A DNA stretch of 64,000 nucleotides from Gaoshiqia sp050178015 (GTDB taxonomy: Bacteria > Bacteroidota > Bacteroidia > Bacteroidales > Prolixibacteraceae): assembly GCA_050178015.1 (NCBI GenBank), contig JBFXGM010000006.1, forward strand, positions 1 through 64,000, given 5' to 3'. The notes beneath the pieces are model-generated. The model was not told where the DNA came from, did not search any database, and saw nothing but the letters and a program-made list of their open reading frames with translations. The position numbers were made by a program, and so were the translations under genes. Positions 36,384 through 43,203 of the stretch are shown piece after piece; positions within the stretch are counted from its first letter, which is position 1, and each line of letters begins with the position of its first letter.

Positions 36384-38705
36384 ATGAAGAAAAACATTCA
36401 ACTGATACTTGCGCTGCTGGCTTTACTGGTCGGCAAAACCTGGGCACAACCGGCCGTACTGGACGATTACAACCTGGTTTGGACCAGCCAGAGCGCCAAC
36501 TCGTCGGAGTCGATGCCCTGCGGTGGCGGCGATATTGGTCTGAATGTGTGGGTTGAAAACGGGGATGTGCTTTTCTACCTTGCTCAAAGTGGCACTTTCG
36601 ACGAAAACAACGCCATGCCCAAACTGGGACGTGTTCGTTTGCAGCTGCAACCCAACCCTTTTGCCGGGAAAATTTTCAAACAGGAGTTGAGGCTGAAAGA
36701 TGGTTCGGTGATAATCTCCGGTGAAAATGAAGGGGTGAAAGCCGATCTGAAACTTTGGGTGGATGTGTTTCAGCCGGTTATTCATGTTGAGCTTGAAGCC
36801 AGCAAAGCGTTGAGTGCTGTTGCCGCTTACGAAAGCTGGCGCACGGAAGACCGGCCTTTGCGTAAACTCGAAAGCTTTGCCAACTCCTACAAGTGGGCTG
36901 CTCCCGAAGGGCTTACAACCAAGGCTGATTCGGTGCGATTTGCCGGTAATGATGTCTTATTTTATCACCGCAATTCCGGCGAAACCATGTTCGATGTGGT
37001 GGTGCGCCAGCAGCAGCTGGATTCGGTGAAGGGCAAGCTTTTCAACCCACTGAAAGATTTAACATGGGGCGGACTGATGTACGGGCCGGATTTTGTTCCT
37101 GCCGGAATCAGTTCGGGCAAGTATGTCGATACCGATTTCAAGGCCTTTCGGTTGAAACGCCGGACACCGTCAAAAAGAATCCAGCTTCAAATTGCTTTAC
37201 ACAAAGTACAAGCGGAATCAACGGCCGACTGGAAAGTCGGATTAATGCAGCTTCAGCAAGCGAGCGCTGCAAATGCCAAAGTCAACCATGCGAAAAACCG
37301 CCAGTGGTGGGCTGATTTCTGGGGCCGGAGTTTCGTTTTTATTCAACCCGAAACCAAAAACGAAAAAAGTGAAAGCTGGCAGGCAGGTCGAAATTACCAG
37401 CTCTTCCGCTACATGCTCGCTTGCAATGCCTATGGCAATTACCCGACCAAGTTCAACGGCGGCTTGTTTACGGTTGACCCGGTTTTCACGGATTCGACCC
37501 GAGCATTTACGCCCGACTTCCGCAACTGGGGCGGTGGAACGTTTACCGCACAAAACCAGCGTTTGGTTTATTTCCCGATGCTGAAAAGCGGCGACTTCGA
37601 CCTGCTGCCGTCTCAATTCGATTTTTACAAGCGAATTTTAGGGAACGCCGAACTTCGAAGTAAGGTGTATTGGAACCACAGCGGGGCCTGCTTTACCGAG
37701 CAAATGGAAAATTTTGGTTTGCCCAATCCCAGTGAGTACGGCTGGAAACGCCCCGAAGGCTACGACCCGGGCATGGAATACAATGCCTGGCTGGAGTATC
37801 AGTGGGACACCGCGCTGGAGTTTTGTTACATGATCCTGGAGAACCAGCGGTACAGCGGCGCCGATATTTCGGGCTATTTGCCGCTGATTACAAGCACGCT
37901 GCGATTTTTCGATGAGCATTACCGCTACCTGGCCGCACAGCGCGGGGCGAAGGAGCTGAGTGGCGACGGCCAGCTGGTGCTCTATCCCGGCTCGGCCTGC
38001 GAAACTTACAAAATGGCAACCAACGCCAACTCAACCATTGCGGCGTTGCAAACGGTTACCCAACAACTGCTGGACTTGCCGAAAATCTATTCAACCCAAT
38101 TGGATACGGCTTATTTTGAAGGCCTGCTGACGCGCATTCCGCCCCTCAGTTTTCGCGAAATTGAAGGGCGCCGAACCATTGCGCCCGCCAAATTGTGGGA
38201 ACGGGTGAACAATACCGAAGTGCCGCAGCTGTACCCGGTTTATCCGTGGGGGATGTATGGCGTTGGGCTGCCCGATTTGGATGTGGCGCTGAACACCTGG
38301 AAGTATGACCCCGATGCCTTGAAATTCCGAAGTCATGTGGGCTGGAAACAGGATGCCATTTTTGCAGCACGCCTGGGATTGACTGCGCAGGCCGACTCGC
38401 TGATGACCCTGAAACTGAAAGACTCGGGTCGGCGCTTTCCGGCATTCTGGGGCCCTGGCTTCGACTGGACACCCGACCACAACTGGGGCGGCTCGGGCAT
38501 GATTGCCCTGCAGGAGATGCTGGTGCAAACCGTTGGCGATAAAATTTACCTGTTCCCGGCCTGGCCCCGCGAACGGGATGTGCATTTCAAACTGCACGCG
38601 CCAAACAAAACCATCATTGAAGCAGAACTGAAAGAAGGGAAAATCCATTCGTTGAATGTCTTCCCGGAAACCCGAAGGACAGATATCATCATTTGTTTTG
38701 ACTGA
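36384..38705 (+). CDS. DUF5703-containing (alpha/alpha)6 glycoside hydrolase-like protein
   Basis: A 773-aa secreted protein. The ATG at 36384 gives a clean signal peptide (MKKNIQLILALLALLVGKTWAQ); an in-frame ATG at 36351 would add 11 residues. The N-terminal beta-domain (about 25-270) begins YNLVWTSQSANSSESMPCGGGDIGLNVWVENGDVLFYL, the DUF5703 pattern, resembling the N-domain of GH95 and GH65-clan enzymes. The rest is a six-hairpin catalytic-type domain with KFNGGLFTVDP (about 360) and CFTEQMENFGLPNPSEYGW (about 433-451). No tested activity is known to me; an L-sugar-specific glycosidase is plausible from the neighbours. Confidence 0.8.
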   Translation: MKKNIQLILALLALLVGKTWAQPAVLDDYNLVWTSQSANSSESMPCGGGDIGLNVWVENGDVLFYLAQSGTFDENNAMPKLGRVRLQLQPNPFAGKIFKQELRLKDGSVIISGENEGVKADLKLWVDVFQPVIHVELEASKALSAVAAYESWRTEDRPLRKLESFANSYKWAAPEGLTTKADSVRFAGNDVLFYHRNSGETMFDVVVRQQQLDSVKGKLFNPLKDLTWGGLMYGPDFVPAGISSGKYVDTDFKAFRLKRRTPSKRIQLQIALHKVQAESTADWKVGLMQLQQASAANAKVNHAKNRQWWADFWGRSFVFIQPETKNEKSESWQAGRNYQLFRYMLACNAYGNYPTKFNGGLFTVDPVFTDSTRAFTPDFRNWGGGTFTAQNQRLVYFPMLKSGDFDLLPSQFDFYKRILGNAELRSKVYWNHSGACFTEQMENFGLPNPSEYGWKRPEGYDPGMEYNAWLEYQWDTALEFCYMILENQRYSGADISGYLPLITSTLRFFDEHYRYLAAQRGAKELSGDGQLVLYPGSACETYKMATNANSTIAALQTVTQQLLDLPKIYSTQLDTAYFEGLLTRIPPLSFREIEGRRTIAPAKLWERVNNTEVPQLYPVYPWGMYGVGLPDLDVALNTWKYDPDALKFRSHVGWKQDAIFAARLGLTAQADSLMTLKLKDSGRRFPAFWGPGFDWTPDHNWGGSGMIALQEMLVQTVGDKIYLFPAWPRERDVHFKLHAPNKTIIEAELKEGKIHSLNVFPETRRTDIIICFD

Positions 38706-38745
38706 GCAAACCAAATCTGACAACATAAAACTCAAATCAGACAAC

Positions 38746-39792
38746 ATGAAACTAACTCACAAAGAACGCTTTTACGCCACCATCAACTATGCGCCGGTTG
38801 ACCGCCCGGCCTCGTGGCTGGGGCTCCCGGTGCCCGAGGCAGAGAGTGCGCTGTGCAAGCATTTTGGCGTATCGTCCATTCACCGGCTGAAACAGGTAAT
38901 TGATGATGATATTTACCCGGTTGAGGTTCCATATAATTACCCGCCATCCAATCACATTGCCTGTGCGTTTAAGTTTGCCAAGGTGGATCACCTTGACAAA
39001 CCGGATGAACGCACGTTGACGGCACCTGGCTTTTTTGAGGATTATTCCGACCCGGCCGATGTGGGCAAGTTTGAATGGCCCGACCCCGAAAAATATCTCG
39101 ACCGCGATGAGTCGTTGCGAAGGGTGAAGAGTATCAGCGATGATTATGTCCGCATGGGAATTCTCTGGAGCGCCCATTTCCAGGATGCCTGCTCGGCTTT
39201 CGGGATGGAACAGGCGCTGATGACCATGCTGATGAACCCGGAGATGTTTCGGGCGGTGATCGACCGGATCACGGATTTCTATCTGAAAGCCAACGAATTG
39301 TTTTTCGAAGCCACTAAAGGTTATTTGGACGCCATCCTGATTGGAAATGATTTTGGGAGCCAAACCGGTTTGATGGTCGATCCGGATTTGCTGCGGGAAC
39401 TGGTTTTCCCGGGAACGAAAAAACTGATTGACCAGGCAAAAAGTTACGGGCTGACAGTGGTGCACCATTCCTGTGGCTCGATTTTTCCGATTATTGATGA
39501 CCTGATCGGCCTGGGAGTGGATCTCATTCATCCGATCCAGGCACTGGCTGCGGGCATGGATGCCGTACATCTGAAAGAGCATTTTTACGGCAAAGTTGCC
39601 TTTTGCGGGGGAGTGGATGCCCAGTATCTGCTGGTAAAGGGCAGTGCTGCTGATGTGGCGGAAAAGGTGGGTGAATTGAAAGAACTTTTCCCGACGGGAC
39701 TGATTGTTTCGCCCAGTCATGAGGCCATTCTGCAAGACATTCCGCCAGCCAATATTCAAGCCATGTTCAACACGCTAAACCGATTGAAATGA
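38746..39792 (+). CDS. Uroporphyrinogen decarboxylase (URO-D) family protein, not a haem enzyme by context
   Basis: A 348-aa cytoplasmic TIM-barrel protein of the URO-D superfamily, which also includes corrinoid/zinc methyltransferases such as MtaA. The ATG at 38746 (MKLTHKERFYATINYAPVDRP) matches this family's N-terminus; the open frame to 38656 overlaps the previous gene. Visible: GMEQALMTMLMNPEMFRAVI, GNDFGSQTGLMVDPDLLREL, HHSCGSIFPIIDDLIGLGVD and FCGGVDAQYLL. HxCG is the arrangement of zinc-dependent methyl transfer enzymes. Its stop overlaps the rhaM start (ATGA), so the two are co-translated. Possible role: demethylation or rearrangement of a methylated or deoxy-sugar derivative (speculative). 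Confidence 0.82.
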   Translation: MKLTHKERFYATINYAPVDRPASWLGLPVPEAESALCKHFGVSSIHRLKQVIDDDIYPVEVPYNYPPSNHIACAFKFAKVDHLDKPDERTLTAPGFFEDYSDPADVGKFEWPDPEKYLDRDESLRRVKSISDDYVRMGILWSAHFQDACSAFGMEQALMTMLMNPEMFRAVIDRITDFYLKANELFFEATKGYLDAILIGNDFGSQTGLMVDPDLLRELVFPGTKKLIDQAKSYGLTVVHHSCGSIFPIIDDLIGLGVDLIHPIQALAAGMDAVHLKEHFYGKVAFCGGVDAQYLLVKGSAADVAEKVGELKELFPTGLIVSPSHEAILQDIPPANIQAMFNTLNRLK

Positions 39793-40115
39793 AACGAAGA
39801 TTCGGACAAATGATCCGCCTGAAACCGGAAGGCGCCGATGAATACATCCGCCAACATGCCGCTGTTTGGCCCGGCGTTTTGGAGATGATCAAAAGCTGTA
39901 ACATACAGAATTACTCCATCTATTTTAAGGACGATTACCTGTTTGCCTATTTCGAATATGCGGGAACGGACTTTCACGGGGATATGGCAAAAATGGCTGC
40001 CGATCCGGAAACACAGCGTTGGTGGAATGTCGTGAAACCGTTGATGGAACCGCTGGAAAACCGTGAGCCAGACGAATTCTGGAGCACCATGCAGGAGATT
40101 TTTCATCTGGAATGA
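39789..40115 (+). CDS. rhaM: L-rhamnose mutarotase
   Basis: A 108-aa cytoplasmic enzyme interconverting the anomers of L-rhamnose, feeding isomerisation or oxidation. Normal family length (about 104). Family features: RLKPEGADEYIRQHAAVWPG with His23 matching the active-site His of RhaM, NYSIYFKDDYLFAYFEY (about 39-55) and RWWNVVKPLMEP near 76-87. The start ATG overlaps the URO-D stop by 4 bp. RhaT follows after a spacer with AACCAAT repeats. It is the clearest evidence that free rhamnose is the product handled inside the cell. Confidence 0.95.
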   Translation: MKRRFGQMIRLKPEGADEYIRQHAAVWPGVLEMIKSCNIQNYSIYFKDDYLFAYFEYAGTDFHGDMAKMAADPETQRWWNVVKPLMEPLENREPDEFWSTMQEIFHLE

Positions 40116-40143
40116 GGGTAGTCACAGTTTTCAGTTTTCAAAT

Positions 40144-40185
40144 GACCAATAACCAATAACCAATAACCAATAACCAATAACCAAT
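40144..40185 (+). repeat. AACCAAT heptamer tandem repeat
   Basis: Six copies of a 7-bp unit (first copy GACCAAT, then five exact AACCAAT) fill the gap between rhaM and rhaT. Copy number could vary by slippage. Confidence 0.9.
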
Positions 40186-40211
40186 TTACTAATCATCCTA
40201 ATTTGTTATTC

Positions 40212-41267
40212 ATGTCAAGTCCAATTATCGGAACCGTTTTACATGCCATCGGCGGTGTGTCCGCCTCTTCCTGTTACGTTCCTTTTCATCGTACCAAAAA
40301 CTGGTCGTGGGGGAGCTTTTGGCTGGTCCAGGGGCTGTTTGCCTGGATCTTAATGCCTTTGTTCATCGGAGTTCTTACCGTTCCCGAGTTCTTTTTTGTA
40401 TTGCGGAATGCTCCGTCCAGCGCCATTTGGGGAGCATTTCTGCTGGGCGCTGTTTACGGTTTTGGGAGCATGTCGTTTGGCGTTTCAATCCGTTATATTG
40501 GTTATTCAATGACCTATACACTGGCAATCGGAATCTCGGCAATCGTTGGTACTGTGTTGCCCCTGATGATTTTTGGTGGCCTGCAAACCTACTTTTCCAA
40601 TCCCGGTGGCGATATTGTTTTGCATGGAATGATCGTTTCGGTGATAGGTGTTGCCTTGTGCGGTTGGGCTGGTTTTCGTCGTGAGCGCGAATTGGTACCG
40701 GCTGACGGGGACCTGAAAAAATCCCGCATGTTTATTGGGCTGGTGTTGTCGCTTATTGCCGGAATACTGTCCGGGGTGTTCAACATCTCGCTGGAATTTG
40801 GCCAGCCTATTTCCGATCTGGCCGCGGAATACGGTGCCGGTCAGTTTGAAGGAAATGCCAAACTAATCGTGTCCACAGCGGGGTGCTGGCTCGTTAATGT
40901 GATTTGGTTTACTGTCGCCGGGATCAAAAATCAAACCCTGGCTGACTTTACAAAATCAGGCGGAGTTCCGGCCGCGATCCGTTGGCGTAATTTTATTTGG
41001 TCGGGACTGGCCGGGTCGTTGTGGTTCTTGCAGTTCTTCTTTTATGGGCTTGGCCATGTGAATATGGGTAGTTTTCAGTTTGCCAGTTGGGTGTTGCACA
41101 TGTCCATGCTGATCTTTTTTAGCTACATCATCGGCGTGCTGATGAAAGAGTGGAAGCAGGTAAATAAACGTACCTATCTGCTATTGCTTTTTGCGTTGCT
41201 TGTGCTCATTCTTTCGTTTTTCATCATCGCCTACGGAAGCGTGTTGGGTGAAGCTGTAAGCCATTGA
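40212..41267 (+). CDS. rhaT: L-rhamnose/proton symporter
   Basis: A 351-aa inner-membrane transporter with about ten hydrophobic segments. It begins MSSPIIGTVLHAIGGVSASSCYVPF, the RhaT pattern, with further typical blocks WGSFWLVQGLFAWILMPLF (about 35-53), RYIGYSMTYTLAIGISAIVG (about 97-116) and GNAKLIVSTAGCWLVNVIWF (about 214-233). The start is the ATG at 40212; codons before it are spacer. Together with rhaM it indicates uptake of monomeric rhamnose released in the periplasm. No rhaA, rhaB or rhaD is in the window. Confidence 0.95.
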   Translation: MSSPIIGTVLHAIGGVSASSCYVPFHRTKNWSWGSFWLVQGLFAWILMPLFIGVLTVPEFFFVLRNAPSSAIWGAFLLGAVYGFGSMSFGVSIRYIGYSMTYTLAIGISAIVGTVLPLMIFGGLQTYFSNPGGDIVLHGMIVSVIGVALCGWAGFRRERELVPADGDLKKSRMFIGLVLSLIAGILSGVFNISLEFGQPISDLAAEYGAGQFEGNAKLIVSTAGCWLVNVIWFTVAGIKNQTLADFTKSGGVPAAIRWRNFIWSGLAGSLWFLQFFFYGLGHVNMGSFQFASWVLHMSMLIFFSYIIGVLMKEWKQVNKRTYLLLLFALLVLILSFFIIAYGSVLGEAVSH

Positions 41268-41484
41268 TCCCGGGCAGGACGTCAGTTATTAGTGTGTTTT
41301 GAAATCCTTTTTCTGGGATAAAAAATCTTTACGTTAAGTGTTAAAAGCGAAATAAACGAAAGAAAAACGAAAAGAAAAATAAAAAATATTCCTTGGAATT
41401 CTGTAAATTGGCCGTCGGTTCAATTTTACCGAAAAAAATAGAAAATAATTAAGCCTTTGTGACCTAACTAATTTTAAGTGATTT

Positions 41485-42996
41485 ATGCAGACTAATCAAC
41501 CACTTGCCCCACAGGGGGCGGGTTCAACTTTAATCGACCGGCTCGATGCCTTGTACGAATATGATCGGGAGCCGGTGTCCGAAAAAAAACTTCACGGCTG
41601 GAAAACCTTCATTGCCATGTTTGCCGGCGAGCATGTGGCCGGTACCGAATTTGTGCTGGGGCCACTCATGGTGATGCATGGCGTATCGGCCAAGGATTTC
41701 TTTTTGGGCTTGCTGGTCGGGAACTTGCTGGCTGTGTTGAGCTGGGCATTTCTGACTTCGCCGGTAGCTGTAAAAACCCGATTGACAATTTACTGGCAGC
41801 TTCGAAAGATTATCGGTCCGTACCTGACGGTTGCCTACAGCGCTTTTTATGCTTTTATATTGTGTTTACTGGCCGGAGCGATGGTCAACGTGGCCGTTAC
41901 GGCCATTTCCATTCCTTTCGGTATTCCCAATCCTGACTTTGTTGCCGGGGAAGTAGTCCCCAGCTTTCAGTGGATGATTATTGCCCTGATTGTTGGGGTG
42001 GTGATCGCCGCGCTCGCTGTGTTGGGCTTCGAAAAAATTGCCACCTTTTCGAAAATTTGTGCCCCCTGGATGGTGCTGGTGTTTTTTGCCGCGGCGATGG
42101 CTGTGTTGGCAAAACTGGGCACGACGTCTTTCGGGGATTTTTGGGAAGTGGCCAGTACCAAAATTTTTACCGGTGAGCCCATTGGCAATAATTCCAAATA
42201 CACCTTCTGGCACGTAGCTGGTTTTGCCTGGTTGTGCAATGCAACCCAACATATGGGTATGTCGGATGTGACTATTTTCCGTTACGCGAAAAGCTGGAAA
42301 CAGGGTTTTGCCTCGGCATTTGGCATGTTCCTGGGACACTTTGGCGCCTGGATCGCTTCGGGAATCTTATGCGCCGCCTACCTGTCCGAAGGTTTTGTAA
42401 ACCCGCAGCCAGGAAATATTGCTCTTTACGGTGCCGGAATTGCTGGTGCAGTTAGTGTGGTCATCGCCGGATGGACAACGGCCAACCCAACACTTTACCG
42501 GGCAGGTTTGGCTATTCAGGTGGCAACGCCCAACTGGAAACGCTGGAAAGTAACCTTTGCCGCCGGTGCATTCATGATTGTTACGGCCTGCATCCCGGCG
42601 GTAAATGCCAATCTCGACCGGATTGTAGCTTATTACGGGCTTTTCTTTATTCCGCTTGGCGCTTTCATTATTCTTGATGTTTGGATGTTTCCCAAGATCG
42701 GTTTGGTGAGCAATTTTACCGAAAAATCGCGCAAGCTGTTTAGCTGGCCTGCTGCCATTGCTTGGTTTGGGTCGTTTCTGGTTTCATTTTTCATTTACGG
42801 GAAAGACCACTTGCCCTGGATGGAAAAAATCGTCAGCGGTAAATTACCGGCCTGGCTGGATGCCATTCAGATGGACCTGACCTTTTTGGTGGCCCCTGAA
42901 TGGATATTGGCAGCGGTGCTTTATTTGGGGCTGAGCTATCTACAGCAAAAAACAAAAGCAAATACAAAATTAATTCAGGAAGGAGGCCTGTTATGA
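41485..42996 (+). CDS. NCS1-family (purine/cytosine permease-like) transporter
   Basis: A 503-aa inner-membrane protein with about 12 hydrophobic segments. N-terminal features WKTFIAMFAGEHVAGTEFVLGPLMVMHGVS (read in two parts, about 36-65) and AWLCNATQHMGMSDVTIFRYAKSW (about 249-272) fit NCS1 sodium- or proton-coupled transporters of nucleobases, hydantoins and vitamins. It is not next to nucleobase genes but overlaps a 63-aa membrane protein gene and precedes a cytoplasmic rhamnosidase. The three genes look like one transcript, which suggests import of a small rhamnoside or related compound (inference). Confidence 0.8.
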   Translation: MQTNQPLAPQGAGSTLIDRLDALYEYDREPVSEKKLHGWKTFIAMFAGEHVAGTEFVLGPLMVMHGVSAKDFFLGLLVGNLLAVLSWAFLTSPVAVKTRLTIYWQLRKIIGPYLTVAYSAFYAFILCLLAGAMVNVAVTAISIPFGIPNPDFVAGEVVPSFQWMIIALIVGVVIAALAVLGFEKIATFSKICAPWMVLVFFAAAMAVLAKLGTTSFGDFWEVASTKIFTGEPIGNNSKYTFWHVAGFAWLCNATQHMGMSDVTIFRYAKSWKQGFASAFGMFLGHFGAWIASGILCAAYLSEGFVNPQPGNIALYGAGIAGAVSVVIAGWTTANPTLYRAGLAIQVATPNWKRWKVTFAAGAFMIVTACIPAVNANLDRIVAYYGLFFIPLGAFIILDVWMFPKIGLVSNFTEKSRKLFSWPAAIAWFGSFLVSFFIYGKDHLPWMEKIVSGKLPAWLDAIQMDLTFLVAPEWILAAVLYLGLSYLQQKTKANTKLIQEGGLL

Positions 42997-43184
42997 AAAG
43001 AGTTCTGATCATTATCTCAATTATTGGTTTATTGCTTACTATACTTCCTTCCTATTTGGTATTCAGAGGAGTAATCGTATTGGAAAGCCACTTTCATTTA
43101 ATGATTGTTGGCATGGTGCTTTGGTTTGCGACGGCACCCTTCTGGATGAGGACAAAGTCGTTGGACGAGGAAGAAAACAGCTAG
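42993..43184 (+). CDS. Small two-helix membrane protein, NCS1 partner
   Basis: A 63-aa protein from ATG 42993, preceded by AGGAGG at 42981-42986, an unusually good Shine-Dalgarno for this phylum. Its ATGA overlaps the permease stop, indicating co-translation. Two hydrophobic stretches (about 4-25 and 30-51) are followed by a charged tail RTKSLDEEENS. No family is recognised. Gene order suggests a small subunit or stabiliser of the permease. Confidence 0.75.
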   Translation: MKRVLIIISIIGLLLTILPSYLVFRGVIVLESHFHLMIVGMVLWFATAPFWMRTKSLDEEENS

Positions 43185-43203
43185 CTGAAATATATAGATA
43201 ACC

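Noticed and set aside
38752..39759. 335-codon minus-strand frame across the URO-D gene
   Set aside because: Composition follows the reverse complement of the real gene; no motif, no plausible upstream signals.
38746..39792. Haem-biosynthesis HemE
   Set aside because: Family resemblance only; located among rhamnose genes, coupled to rhaM, with a HxCG-type motif closer to methyltransferase relatives.
40144..40185. AACCAAT repeats as a possible CRISPR-like array
   Set aside because: Unit is 7 bp with no spacers and no cas genes; a simple tandem repeat.
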